Numbered from the stretch's first letter, positions 9,901 through 19,823 are shown. The stretch: DNA of 64,000 bases from Lineus longissimus (GCF_910592395.1 NC_088311.1:18416501-18480500); one strand, 5' to 3'. Notes: generated by a model from the sequence alone, not told the origin. Made by a program: numbers and translations.

Positions 9901-11812
9901 TGTGTAAATGTGTTCAAAGGAGCAATCCCTCAAATCGTTTCTCAATCAGCCATGTCTTTAGCGAGTGCTTAAGCGAAATGATACTGTCTGCCATCCTTAT
10001 ATGGGTCGGCAGCTGGTTCCAAACCAAAGAAATGGACCACTCGCCAAAAAGGTTCTGTCCCAAATGCGCTTTGGTTGCAACACCCAAAACCATGCGAAGT
10101 GCCTTTCGTTCAACTCATACCGGTTTCAATCTCGCTTCCAGGATGGCGAAGATGTAAGTGCTCGTGCGATCACACTACAACAAACCTGGAGGCGGGAAAT
10201 GCCCGGTCGAGTTTTATAGAAAGTCAAATGCAAACATTAAATGACGTTTCCTTGACATTTTTATTGCATGTTATGTTGGCTGGGGATATTAGGCAAGCCG
10301 CTTGCCGAACTAGCATCATTCTTGTTCTGTTTGGAGAGCCGCTTGCCGAACAGCACTGAAAATCAACCCAGTTTGGCCAAACATTACAAAATTCTTCCCT
10401 GTTTGGCGAGCTGGAGACTTCACAACATGGCCAATCAGAGCAGTGAACAGATATCATATTGGAATTAATATGCGCATAATTTACAATCGCGGTCTTCTCG
10501 CTCTCGTTCTAGATTCACTTTTTGATATTTAAAATAAGTCCTTCTGTAAAATTGTCCACAAGAGTTCATGAAGAATTAAAATGTGATTAACTAATAAGTG
10601 TAGTAAATACATTGTAAGGTCCTTCGCTATACACCCAGTAGTGTTGTTTACTGCGTTGCCATGAATGATAATACGGATATGATAATGAGCTCCTGGCAGG
10701 CTAATGTATGAATGAGTTCGGCTCTCCATCTTGGTAAAAAAAATCGCTGTATGGGAAGCCGGGTTTGCCAAATAATCAATTCCTGTTATGTTTCGACCAT
10801 CAGCTCAGACAAGGAAAGGGTATCAAACATCACTTTAGATTAAATAAAAATAATGATAAAAATAATAGGTATTGGATCAGGATAGTACAAGGGTGAAAGA
10901 ACAATTTAGTTGGTGTGTACTACTCATCACTTCCGGTATTATATGGGGAGTTAAGCTGTTAGAAAATGAAAGAGTGCCGATCAGGGAGATCTGATCATAT
11001 CGGGGCAGTGGCAAGAAGCCACCAATGAAAAAGTGCAAAATGTGATAATAGTGTAAAAGTCTATTAAGAAGTTTGCCTGCTTTAAGTTCGGCCTTCAGCC
11101 CTAATGACCTGTTTCGATGAGAATCCCAGGTTATTTAAGACGTCTTTCATAAAACGTGAGGTCAAATCTCAATGTCGTACTTCCATTCTGTCAAATATTG
11201 TACCTAAAATGTTCGCACCTATGAAGTGGACCACGTATCTTGCAGTTTTTCAATAATAAAACAAATATGGCAATTTTTATTTTTGCGAATCAAGGTCATT
11301 CGCAAAATTCGACAGTTTTCAGTATTCATTTGATCAGAAAATTTGTAGTCCGGTTTCATCGTCTGCCATCTTTGCCTATCGGAGCCGGTTTGCTGAACTT
11401 CTTTATCCAGCGTCAACAGCACATTATGCTACCTCCACATTAGCGATTAACGCGGTGTTTTGCAACAAGAGGCTCGATTTCCTCAGACATTGGTCTAAAG
11501 CCAGATATTCAAATGTATCGGTCATGGAATGAAACCACACAGTGCTGGCGGACAGGCCTGAATCGTGGTGTTAAACGATAAGATAGTTCTTTTCTTGTCA
11601 AACAATCCATACATGTTTAATGATTTTGTTTGTCTTGTCTGATATTTTCCAGTCGAGAAAGCCCACCACATGAAACACTCGAAGAAGAGCCCCCTGCCAA
11701 ATCCAACGTGAAGGTCTTCCAGAATCCACTTTACAATATAGAGGAATGGAACGAAGGACAAAACGAAACAAGGGGCAGTTCTGATGAGACGTTCCGCCTA
11801 GATTTTCTTTGA
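761..11812 (+). CDS. FTP/EGF/multi-CCP single-pass membrane receptor (5' partial)
   Basis: This is the gene-level entry. Exons: 761-961, 1259-1393, 2193-2381, 2858-3049, 3174-3365, 3491-3682, 3809-4000, 4128-4319, 5662-5853, 5965-6156, 6297-6488, 6598-6789, 6930-7121, 7234-7425, 7562-7753, 7865-8056, 8269-8352, 9537-9630, 11653-11812. Every exon up to the membrane span is phase 1-1, so skipping any of them keeps the frame. The sum is 3359 nt and reads through without a stop to TGA at 11810-11812, giving about 1118 residues plus a missing N-terminus. Domain order is fucolectin-like end, EGF-like, 14 CCP modules, short stalk, one membrane span, and a roughly 50-residue cytoplasmic tail with NPLY. 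CCP proteins act in complement control and adhesion, and FTP domains bind fucose; a recognition-receptor role is inferred. Start codon and signal peptide were not found. A second 3' module at 14124-15928 could serve this gene or a neighbour. Confidence 0.8.
1259..1393 (+). CDS. exon: EGF-like module
   Basis: The acceptor TCTTTCAG ends at 1258 and the donor GTACGT starts at 1394. It is a symmetrical phase 1-1 exon of 45 codons. The translation opens CQTKRYGPNCNNRCQCAND and continues with CDDKTGQCPSGCKDFFTGPYC. It has eight cysteines spaced as in the laminin/MEGF10/scavenger-receptor type of EGF repeat (CxC, C..GC, G..C). Such modules usually act as extracellular spacers or adhesive units. It sits between the FTP exon and the first CCP exon and splices in frame with both. 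Confidence 0.75.
   Translation, partial: HAKPSAMAPTATTDANVPMMTRVMTRQDSAHLGVKIFSQALTVT
1394..2192. other. intron, no gene
   Basis: This is the intron between the EGF and first CCP exons. A cluster of ATCCATGG-like words at about 1735-1850 forms small local dyads. No additional exon with splice sites is supported. Minus-strand open frames here carry no recognisable motif. Confidence 0.5.
2193..2381 (+). CDS. exon: CCP module with shortened C-terminal loop
   Basis: Acceptor TTTTTCCAG ends at 2192 and the donor GTGAGA starts at 2382; 63 codons, phase 1-1. It begins ITCDPPSRLLNGKVS and ends GNVADSTPVCR. The four CCP cysteines (TC, YKC, STC, PVC) are present. The conserved tryptophan region seen in its neighbours as GNVKGSWADPTPVC is missing, leaving GNVADSTPVC. 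The exon is open, but loss of the core tryptophan suggests relaxed constraint or early decay. It is the most divergent of the A-type modules and sits just upstream of two dead copies. Confidence 0.65.
2470..2722 (+). pseudogene. two decayed CCP exons
   Basis: Positions about 2470-2563 read PSLLNGQVGAPKAAVLGS before a stop, and about 2575-2722 match the rest of the module with an in-frame stop. In another frame the end reads DGHGNLKEKLAYPTSLCV, a relic of GNVKGSWADPTPVC. Cysteines 1 and 2 are lost in both. The DNA similarity to the A-type exons downstream is clear. These are dead members of the same tandem array. Confidence 0.7.
2858..4319 (+). CDS. five tandem A-type CCP exons
   Basis: Exons 2858-3049, 3174-3365, 3491-3682, 3809-4000 and 4128-4319 are each exactly 192 nt (64 codons), phase 1-1. 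All have a CCAG acceptor and a GTAAG/GTGAG donor. Each starts I(T/I)CD(P/Q)PSLTNG and ends KGxWADPxPVCTG. Each has the four CCP cysteines and the tryptophan before Cys4. Exon starts are spaced 316, 317, 318 and 319 bp, and the short introns are also alike, so whole exon-plus-intron units were duplicated recently. The modules should form a rod-like ectodomain. Ligand unknown. Confidence 0.85.
4454..5250 (+). pseudogene. scattered CCP exon fragments
   Basis: Three relics are visible. About 4454-4508 encodes the end of an A-type module (GQWTDPTPVCTS) followed by GTAAG, with no upstream half. About 4915-4975 encodes the start (CEPPSLINGRV) after a TTTTCCAG acceptor. About 5150-5250 matches the middle of the module, with substitutions and frame loss. 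They separate the A-type block from the alternating C/B block and are not expected to be spliced in. Confidence 0.6.
5344..5535 (+). pseudogene. decayed B-type CCP exon
   Basis: The frame is open for 192 nt and resembles the B-type exons (LLLNGQVLAGEHSTHGTTVI, NSAKGKWSEPT). However, the acceptor is changed from TTCCAGCC to TTCCATCC. Cys2 is gone (the KCDD position reads IADE) and Cys4 is replaced in TLVRK. Without an acceptor it is probably skipped, and without two cysteines it could not form a CCP fold. It marks the 5' edge of the C/B duplication. Confidence 0.7.
5662..8056 (+). CDS. eight CCP exons in an alternating C-B array
   Basis: C-type exons: 5662-5853, 6297-6488, 6930-7121, 7562-7753. 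B-type exons: 5965-6156, 6598-6789, 7234-7425, 7865-8056. All are 192 nt and phase 1-1. C-type modules begin ITCEPPVISNG and carry YGSTVTY(R/H)CNQGF; B-type modules begin ISCD(T/K)P or ISCDTLFLLNG and carry STH(G/D)TTVIF. Each keeps four cysteines and the tryptophan (GKWTDQ or GKWSEP). The C-B pair repeats every 632-635 bp, introns included, about twice the 317-bp spacing of the A-type exons. The donor at 6156 is AAAA|GTAAGT, giving A instead of G as the shared codon base, which is harmless. Likely an extended ectodomain stalk or ligand platform. Confidence 0.85.
8269..8352 (+). CDS. exon: juxtamembrane stalk
   Basis: Acceptor ATTCACAG ends at 8268, donor GTAAGT starts at 8353; 28 codons, phase 1-1. 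It encodes LESPSSTLDYVHGDVEG and then RTNTRDES, a polar Ser/Thr/Asp-rich linker without cysteine. A clear paralogue lies at 14124-14219. The DNA just upstream of both exons is also alike, so intron sequence was copied too. It joins the last CCP to the membrane span. Confidence 0.65.
8575..9252 (+). mobile_element. 5'-truncated LINE (CR1/L2-like) 3' end
   Basis: An open frame to TGA at 9191-9193 encodes the C-terminal part of a non-LTR reverse-transcriptase ORF. It contains IRKLLDKRSAERLVQAFITS, SRLDSNNGILYGLP and LQRVQNMAARLI, with LKELHWLPIKARIEFK further on. These motifs are typical of CR1/L2/Jockey-group elements after the RT core. A small stem (CGTGGTGCTACCACGG) and a (CATT)n run at 9229-9252 form the 3' end. 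It lies in the sense direction inside the stalk-to-membrane intron. The catalytic RT core is absent, so it is dead. The open frame that begins further upstream at 8414 has no LINE motif before about 8575. Confidence 0.8.
9537..9630 (+). CDS. exon: transmembrane segment
   Basis: Acceptor TTTCAG ends at 9536, donor GTACGT starts at 9631; phase 1 in, phase 2 out. It encodes GSAMNIGIGIGC, then ATVVLVLVIIGIILAI and a basic KNK stop-transfer. This is one hydrophobic span of about 24 residues with a GxGxG face. A paralogous exon at 14885-14978 has the same length and phase. The orientation is type I, with the CCPs outside. Confidence 0.8.
10280..10790. repeat. dispersed repeat with GGCAAGC/GCTTGCC palindromes, copy 1
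   Basis: Segments 10280-10470 and about 10700-10780 match the copy at 45346-45605 in order. Shared pieces include GGCAAGCCGCTTGCCGAAC, GTTTGGAGAGCCGCTTGCCGA, CTGTTTGGCGAGCTGGAGAC and AAGCCGGG(T/C)TTGCCAAATA. The middle part here is diverged or replaced. A third, partial copy is at 23865-24015. It is probably a non-autonomous element. The remainder of the intron (9631-11652) shows no exon. Confidence 0.6.
11653..11812 (+). CDS. exon: cytoplasmic tail 1 with NPLY motif
   Basis: Acceptor GATATTTTCCAG ends at 11652; stop TGA at 11810-11812. The tail begins RESPPHETLEEEPPAKSNV, contains FQNPLYNIEEW and ends RLDFL. NPxY motifs recruit PTB-domain adaptors and direct endocytosis in LDL-receptor-type proteins; that role here is inferred. 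The split codon AG|T gives Ser after KNK. A candidate AATAAA lies at 12308-12313. Confidence 0.75.
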
Positions 11813-14123
11813 GGAAAGTACACAACATCAAATTATTCAGGAGTTTTATAGCTGTGTTTCAGTTGGTGATGGTCGGTTTACGTCACGCAAGTTTTCGACG
11901 TTACAGAACTTGGTCACGGTGGCAAAAATGCTCTGTACATTTTTAGAGACATAATTATTTTCTCGGTGGAGTTAAACCCGTTCTTCTGAAGACACAGAAA
12001 TGAGATTTTCACAGATGAATGATAAAAAACAGAATAACTGGCGAAAAAGTTTCTCAATATAGTGCATTCTAACATTGACATTTTCTAGTGACGAGCATGG
12101 GGACGAAAAATACAGACGAAGTACGTTGCTGATGTGCACCACTGACTGACACTGAAGGTATCGTGTGAAACAAAATTGACCAAATTTCAGAAAACGTCTT
12201 GAATTAGGCATGTAAGAAGTCCATGTAGGGGATGAACTTATTAATCACAGATTTGATAGCTTTCAAGCATCTTCTTGAAAACACAAAAAAACAATAACGA
12301 CTGAAAGAATAAAGTAATGGCGTCAAAAATAACGATTAACGATTAACCTCAACAACATTGATTGTCATGTTAATTGGTCAAATTTCAAAATAACAATTAA
12401 TCAATATTTTTTTGATTGTTCTTGCACCTTGGCCTTTTTATATAGTCACCCAATTACTATAAATACATTAATTAGCTTTATCAGATATTTCTATCATGAT
12501 ATTTTCTCTATATCTTTTGGCAAATAACTTGACTGTATTATTGTTTTGGGCTTTTCAAGTTATGAAATGAGAATGTGGACAGGCTTTGTTATCAGGTGAA
12601 AATATTAAAATCGAAGTTAAATCTTTTTCTTTCTTCTTTTTCACCATCTCAGGTGTCTTTTCTTCGTTTCCACCTCCTCCTCCGTTCCTTATACCAAATA
12701 TTACACTTTTTCCGCAGCCAGTACCTCAAGACAGCTAAGGCCCACGCCAGAATCCATCACACATTTCAGGGTATGAAAAACTGCCCGCAGTAAAATACTG
12801 AAGTGCAATATCCAGATTTGCTGGAACTGAATAATCACAAATGTAATAACTCCCGAGTGTTTAGCCCGATGAGAAACTCTCGAATGCCGTAGGTTTAAGT
12901 TCGGTGGGGACCCAGAAAAAACCCGTTTCACTTTTCATGGCAGTGTCCACGGACAACATCGATCCAAAAATCAGACCAAATGGCGTTTTTGAGAGTCGTT
13001 GTCTTCACTTTAAGGATTAAAATCAATTAAGTAATACTTGGTCAATCACACGTAATATATCTTTCCTATCGCCTGTCCCTGAAATTGGACAGAAGCCAAG
13101 TCTTGGGACAAAAATATCAGACACTCATTTTCGTTTTCTACACTAAGAGTTGAAATCTTAGCTAGAAGTAATTGAATTCGAAAGATATCGTCGCCAAATA
13201 TATCACCCTATGGCCACAAGCTGTTTCTGAAATAATAGACACATCACGAGTTTTTATTGAACAATCCTTGTTATCAAATAATAGGTTTCAAAGGCCAACC
13301 ACATCGGCAAAGAAGGGGGTGGGGTATTTGATAGACATCTCCACATGACAATTGCGAAATTAGTTCATGCTATTGCGCACTCCCTCTGAGTGTTTTATGG
13401 ACTTTAATTGTCACAGACCTACCGAAAGTGCGCACATTGTTAATTTCTTTCCAGTAGTGTGAGAAACAAAATGAGACAGATATTTTATCTGATCATTTTT
13501 CAGAATGTTATTTTTTTTAACATCGCAGCAGGTAAGTTAAATAAAGTATTCCTTTAGAAACCTTTAGAAACCCATATCTTGTTGTTTGTTTTATAGCCTA
13601 CTTGATCAGTACCTTTATTTCCATGACATGTTTCAGCTGATAAAGACAAATGATGTCCCACTGACAACTAGAAACAAACAAAGCCGTAGTAGAGCAGTGA
13701 CTACATGTATATCTAAACGCGCCAGCGCGATAAAAATTGGTCTGTAGAGTATTTCTACGTGAATACGCACAATTGCACTGCTAAAATTCATAATATGTGC
13801 ATAAATTACACATCTGGAAAGTCGCAAATTCATCTTCAAATTTGAGTTTTAACTGTTAAATCTGCCATACTTTCTGGAGAAGTATCGATACTAGTTTAAT
13901 GACACACTCCATTACAAGCTGGTGTTTCAATATTCACTGTTGGGAAAACTCGCGGCCATTCACTGTGATAGGCAGAGCGATCAGGTTTAGGTCATAAGAA
14001 TATATAGCATGACATCTTCCATTTGTTATTCCCGATACGTACATACATGCCCACTTTTTGCCCCTGGCTTCTAAAATGCGATATGATGAACCAAAGGTCA
14101 GGTTAATTTGCTTCAATTAACAG
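11813..14123. other. gene-poor stretch between the two 3' modules
   Basis: This is the 3' flank of tail exon 1, with AATAAA at 12308-12313, followed by AT-rich DNA. An ATG at 13472 opens a short hydrophobic frame (MRQIFYLIIF, then RMLFFLTS) that meets a donor at 13532 in phase 0. It resembles a signal-peptide exon but does not match the phase 1 entry of the stalk exon at 14124. Otherwise nothing is recognised. Confidence 0.4.
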
Positions 14124-15928
14124 AAAATGGATTAGAGTCGCCCTCGTCGCCCTCGTCGACCATTGACTACTTGTTGCGTGGGGATTTTGGAGAAGGCGCA
14201 AATACACGTAGTATATCAGGCAAGTAGTGATCATTTCAACAAAATTAAGAAACCATAACATCAACGACTTGCTCATCTCATGATTATTTGCTCGGTATAG
14301 ATTAACAACTTTCCCAATCTTATGAACAATGATTAGGCATGAATTGTGTCTGCCTTTGACTAAATATGCCCTAACGGTGTGCATGTATTTTCTCGCCCGT
14401 GACAGTTTGGAAACCTCTCTTTTAAATTATCTTTAACAGCGAGTTTCGGCAAATCTCCCGAATTAGAAATTACGAAGTACGAATTGTTATTTATCCGAGA
14501 AAGAGACCACAAGATTATTGGTTTCTAAGCTGATCAACGTCCGTTACCCAAATGGTATACAAGGGTCACTTTTGATCCAAAGTTCTCTCACCAATCCACT
14601 GTAATTTCTTAGGCGATGCGAGTTTTGAAATCGTGGTGACGAGCTGGCCGAGTCGTTACGAATTAGTCTACATTGTTGCAGCGTACGTTTTTCAACAACT
14701 CCGGAACTGGACGAAAGCATTAACTTCTAATACATTACACCAGATACAACTGATTGCAAAATGGAACGCGAGTTCCTTTGTAAATATAAGTTCGTAATTA
14801 TTCATATTCGTGAGATTTGCGCGGGAAACTCGGCAATTTCTCCCCCAAAACAGCTTTGTTGTCTTCATTAGTTCCTAATTTCAGGATCAGCCCTCAACAT
14901 CGGCATTGGTATTGGCTGCGCAGTAGTTGTTCTAGTCTTTGTAACCATTGGTGTCATTTTAGTTATTAAGAAAAGAAGGTACGTCGTGGTGTTGTTAATC
15001 TACTCGATCTAAAATAATACCAGGTATTAATACAGTGCTGGATATAGATTCGGAAAGAGTCAGAATGGCAGGTCGTGGTTGATACATGTCGGTACCTTTT
15101 TCAGCTTGACAAGAGCCACAAAGAATGCCAAGCGTTCCATATGTATCTTACATTGGTTGGTGCAAACTACAAGTATAACTTCATCTGTCTAACAGTATGC
15201 CTTACATACACATGTATTCTGATAGCAACTGCCCTCAATACTTCCATGGATGCTTTGCCTGCTTTAACTGACTTTTCTTTCAAAACAGCTTAGTTTTTTG
15301 CATTTTGGGGTCATCAGTGGGCTTGGGGGACTATTAGGGACAAGTTTTGAAATGGCACCTCTCAACTCCTTTAAAATCTGTCTTCAATTGACGAGAGTTT
15401 CATGCTATTCAGACGTCTACAACCTGAGGCCATACTTCCATCTTTCGCAACATTTACATTTGATCTGAAACATTTGTACGCCAGCTCCGGCGTCCATATC
15501 TTATTCACAGATCCGTATTGGCCGTACTTCCTCTACTAATGCTAGCATTTTAAGGCCTCTTCACATAATCGACTAACGCACTGTTTTGCAATAATTAAAC
15601 AAATTGGATATAGGCCTACATGTACTTTAATTTAGACATTAGCTATATTCGAATGTATCATTGCTAGTATGAACACGCACGTTGCCTGCGGAAAGAGCAT
15701 TGCAAGATGGACTTTTAATCGTAAAATTAATCATTCCGTTTATCTTGATTTTGATTTTCCAGACGAGAAAGCCCACCACGCGAAACACTCGAAGAAGTCC
15801 CCCGTGTCAAGGCCAACATGAAGGACTTCCAGAACCCACTTTACAACATGGAAGGCTTGGACGATGGAAATACATGTACAGTGAAAAGGGACATCACTTT
15901 TCAGACATTCCGCCCAGATGTTGTTTGA
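14124..15928 (+). CDS. duplicated 3' module: stalk, membrane span and tail 2
   Basis: Exons 14124-14219, 14885-14978 and 15763-15928 are paralogues of 8269-8352, 9537-9630 and 11653-11812, with identical phases. The stalk reads LESPSSPSSTIDYLL and so on, four codons longer. The membrane exon encodes IGIGIGCAVVVLVFVTIGVI, then LVIKKR. The tail starts RESPPRETLEEVP, keeps DFQNPLYNMEG and ends FRPDVV with TGA at 15926-15928. The stalk exon has the donor AG|GCAAGT, a GC-AG intron, where the first copy has AG|GTAAGT. The set may be an alternative 3' end of the CCP gene, giving isoforms with different tails, or part of a separate paralogue. No CCP exon lies between the modules. All three frames are intact, arguing for use. 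Confidence 0.65.
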
Positions 15929-17035
15929 AGAGTTTGCAACACCAAAACAGCCCAAACACAATTGCGAGTTTAGGAAAACGACACGCAATGTTTACGATAA
16001 CAATAGTTCCGGATAAAATGCTGATAAAGAAATTGTGTTATCATTTCTCTAACGTTTCCTGACGCTCTCTTTAACTCTAGTCTACTTTAATAAGGGCGTG
16101 ACCCAAGGCCGTTGCGGGGGGGGGGTGCAAACGTATTTTTCATGTACATTTTGGCCAAACTTTCAGACTGACGAAGGACAAAAGATCAAATTGCTGGCGC
16201 TACGTAGGCCTACGGGCCTGTGACCTATGAAATGGTGCTTGGTTTTGCCTTAATCATCTTAGACTCATCATTTGCAGACACATACATGTAATTCATTTAT
16301 TGAAAATCTCTTAACTTAACATATCAGATAAAATAAGTGCAATAGAGAACTGGTGTATATGCGCCTTATGTATTTAAAATATACTACAAATGTACAACTG
16401 CTCTATCATTCAACCATCGCTCAAGGCTTTTACGAAGGTTCAAAGGAGAGATTTAGGAGTATTTTACATGCAGATTGGAACAACTTTTCCCGCTGTACCT
16501 GATTATATTTAAAGATTGACACATGAAACTATTTTAAATATTGGTTATAACAATTAGAGCGGCTGCGGTGATAAGGTGTCTCGGGAAGATGTTGATGCCT
16601 CCGATAGGAGAAATCGGGAATAAACACGAAGTTACCTTGATGAGCCAACTCCATAGTACAGTTTAAAGTGTCAGTAGACAGCCTTTTATTCAGTCTCTGC
16701 ATGCATGTACGTCTTATCCAAATCAATCCAATCCAATAGTGATAACCCCAAGCGTCGCATTCGTATCAATGTCTAGGGGGAGAGTGGTGAAACATCCAGT
16801 GCCGTACACGATAAAAACATGGTCGGTAAAAACAATTAAAAAGTAGTCGGCGCAGGGTAAAATGTTATTCTATTCCCTTGCCCATATTGGGAGGAAGCTC
16901 TGTCTGTGACTCGCTGTGTGGCAGTGGGAGGTGGAGTATTGTTGACGACGTTGTTATCTTGTTGTACTTGACATTCTCCTCCTATGGCAGTTAGGCTGTT
17001 GACTGCCTAATACATTAGGGTTAGTCTTGCTTATA
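15929..17035. other. gene-less flank
   Basis: 3' flank of the second tail exon. A G10 run occurs at 16116-16125. No splice-supported exon and no clear AATAAA nearby were found. Confidence 0.4.
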
Positions 17036-18085
17036 CAGGTCTAGTTTCAGTGGTGCTATCGTTCATTTTGGCGCCACATTGTTTTTTGTCCTTGTTTAAA
17101 GTGTTGTCTTGTCAATGATGATATCAAACTTATCTGCCTAACATTGTACTCATTGTGGCATATATCAATATGTCAATGAGTGAAAATCATCTAAATTAAT
17201 GTCTCCACATTTGTTTACACGATTACATTTTCAGTTGTGTAGGCCTACTCGATATTTTTGTAGGTAATCAATTATAATGCGTTTTTACACCAATGAGAAT
17301 GTTATATGTAGAATGAATTTACCATTCTTATTACATGTTCCAATTGCACAATTCTATAGATCTCGTGATGTATCATCGATTATTGATAAACGATTTTAAT
17401 TTTCAAGTAGTTGTGTTTGATTCGACTATCACTTTCTTCGTGCATGTTTATAACAAGTGAACATTGACCTGCTGGAAGGTGCGAGTGGTAGCTAAGGGAT
17501 GCCGTGTTCGACAATAATTTCAGTGTGTTCGCTGTACTCTTGAGAAAGACAACTTTTAGACAAAAAGCACATGGATTTTTACCACTGATTAGCTGGATGT
17601 GGCCCCCTGGGCCCGTATTAACAAAGACATTTCAGTCCAAATTAAAACTTAAGTTAACAATCCAATGATTTCATTGGTTGAAACCATGTCACATGACTGA
17701 CTTAAGTCTGGATTTGTACTTAAGTTTCTTTGTGAATACAGGCCCAATATCATAGCACTTGAAATCTCGGAAAGCAAAAGCCAAGTCCTGGCTTGGGTGA
17801 AGTGTCGCCTTTAAACGCGGCGTTTTATATCAGTACCGTAGTAACGGCGGCCTCTTTCAACGTGCTTTACACGACTGACGTGACTGTATACTATGGATAT
17901 ATAGCCTGTTTCATCTGTTCGTAGCGCTGGAAAACAACTGTCGTTCATGTCATTATTATCATAGGTCCACTTCACCTTCGATGCAAGGCTCTGCTCATAA
18001 GTTGCAACCCCTGTCCTCGGGTATTTGAAGCGGCAAGTACCCTTCCAGTTATCGGTGTATAAAATGCAGCTCCATTTTACGTCTT
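17036..18085. repeat. tandem unit, copy 1 (segments a, b, c)
   Basis: Three landmarks are shared with the regions at 19.9-24.6 kb. Segment a, about 17036-17120, carries TCTAGTTT, CGTTCATTTTGGC and GTCCTT...AAAGTGTTGTCTT. Segment b, about 17350-17545, carries CGATTATTGATAAAC and GGAAGGTGCGAG. Segment c, about 17855-18085, carries CAACGTGCTTTACAC, CATAAGTTGC and TTTGAAGCGGCAA. The same order occurs in copy 2. No coding frame is evident. Confidence 0.6.
17608..17746. mobile_element. 139-bp MITE with imperfect inverted ends
   Basis: The left end TGGGCCCGTATTAACAAAGA pairs with the right end (reverse complement TGGGCCTGTATTCACAAAGA). Internal parts also pair, around ACTTAAG on both sides. It lies inside tandem unit copy 1. 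No transposase; class not assigned. Confidence 0.65.
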
Positions 18086-18719
18086 AATACTATTCTGGAG
18101 GCAATGATCATCGGGGCGGCAGCACCCAGGCCAGTTTCATTGCAGTGATACATCTGATATAAGAGGTGTCGCGCTAAAATTAACTATTCAAGCATATTGT
18201 TGTGGAAAGAATGTTGATTTTGATAGAATTTGTGTTTTTCATTCACGCTACACATATTCATGACGTCACTGTGATCTCTTTTTAGTCGATGGGTTCTACT
18301 TTTTAGTTGTGGTTGGTACAGAACACAGCAGTGGGGAGTGCAATGGCGAAGGCACTATATACTGCGTGACGAATGATCCATGAAATTTTGAATTTCCTAC
18401 AATTGTTTGTTAATATCATGGTAGGAAAAATTAAAGGCATGCATTGTTCACTAAATCCAAACTCGAGGAGGTTGATTTCCATAATTCGGTTAATAATATT
18501 GTCTTGGAATAAGGTAAGTATGGCCTAAGCGTTTTTGTTTCACTGGCCAAAGTCACATCTTATTCAACAGCAAACACACTGTGAAAGGATACATTGAGTA
18601 TGCACAATGCATCCTCTCAGAGAGGAAAATATCTTCATCACAATCCTTTCAATTGATCACTGGCTACGACACCCACACAACACCCCCACCAACACTAGCA
18701 CAACATTCCCACCACCACT

Positions 18720-19735
18720 GGGATCACGTCCAAAGTCCGCACGCGATATTCGCCGGCGAAATTCACCCCACAGTATTTCGCCTGCGAAATCTGTCCGAAA
18801 ATCGACCGGCAAATGTGAGGCGATAATATGAAATCGCCGGAATGTCAGATGCGAAATTTGCCCACAATCGCGCCAATTCTTCGATTTCGCCCCAAAAATC
18901 GCTCCAGGCGATAATGGAGCGTTTTTACGAAATTGGTGGCTCTTGCATGCTTGTCCGATATTCGGAACGATTTTGCAACGACTTTCGTCTTGCTTTATTG
19001 GCGGAAAAGTGCAGTCACGTAAACAAATCGGGTCATACTGAACAGCGTCCACCAGGTTTAAACACATACATTAAAGCCATCAAAGTAAAATCTAATGGTC
19101 ATAAGGGAATTAAGCATGAAATTTTCAGGAAATGTATTTTTTATGGTGTACGTATTACGTTTTGGCCACAAAATTTTATTTTGATGACTTTATACCCGAC
19201 TTTAAACCTGGTGAACGCTGGTGGGCGCTGGTGGACGCTGTTTAGGATAACCGGATACTACAACGATCTTGATTGGTTGGCTGAGACTCGGAAACATAAG
19301 CCGAACTATGATTAGCTGTATGATTCGGTACATTCCGCCACAATCCTTCGGAATACATACCATAATATTAAGAACCTCAAACCTCTATGCCAAATTTGTG
19401 TAGCTCCTCGTGGATAGATGTGATGTATATGATTACTGCAGTCAGGTTGACCGGGAATTCCAGTTTGTGTTTTTGTTCGGTCTGCTATCAGCTGATGTCG
19501 GAATACGTATACTACAACACATGTAGGCCTCTAATATTCGCTTCGTTCCGATGGTTGGTGAGAGCGAATTAGGCGCGATTATTATTTTCGCCTGCGATTT
19601 TTATTCAGTCTGAATTTTCGCCTGATCATAATAGAATCGCCGAAGCAGGGAGCGATTTGGAGGCGAATGAGTGTGGCGATATTCGACCAGGCGAATTTTC
19701 GCCCCGATTCGCGTGCGGACTTTGGACGTGATCCC
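18720..19735. mobile_element. 1.0-kb element with perfect 27-bp terminal inverted repeats
   Basis: GGGATCACGTCCAAAGTCCG continues to the CGCGA at 18746, and the exact reverse complement ends at 19735. Subterminal regions are rich in TTCGCC/GGCGAA words on both sides. A second, inner inverted pair (GTCCACCAGGTTTAAAC near 19047 and GTTTAAACCTGGTGAACG-like DNA near 19203) is present. A 157-codon frame at 18842-19315 resembles no transposase I know and may be chance. No convincing target-site duplication was seen. Confidence 0.75.
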
Positions 19736-19793
19736 CCCATCGCCTAGTCTTATCTTATAATCCATCGCCTTTTACACACTGGTCCACAGACCA

Positions 19794-19823
19794 CCCCCCC
19801 CCCCCCACCCCCCCCCCCCCCCC
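19794..19823. repeat. poly-C tract
   Basis: About 30 bases of C with one interrupting A, between the 1.0-kb TIR element and tandem unit copy 2. Further homopolymer runs lie at 22986-22997 (G), 23696-23713 (C), 45278-45296 (G) and 48241-48255 (G). Confidence 0.9.

Noticed and set aside
13472-13531. Signal-peptide-like exon before the second stalk/membrane/tail set
   Set aside because: Hydrophobic start and good donor, but it ends in phase 0 while the stalk exon at 14124 needs phase 1, and no bridging exon was found.
18842-19315. 157-codon frame inside the 1.0-kb TIR element
   Set aside because: No transposase motif; it covers an internal inverted repeat and is likely fortuitous.
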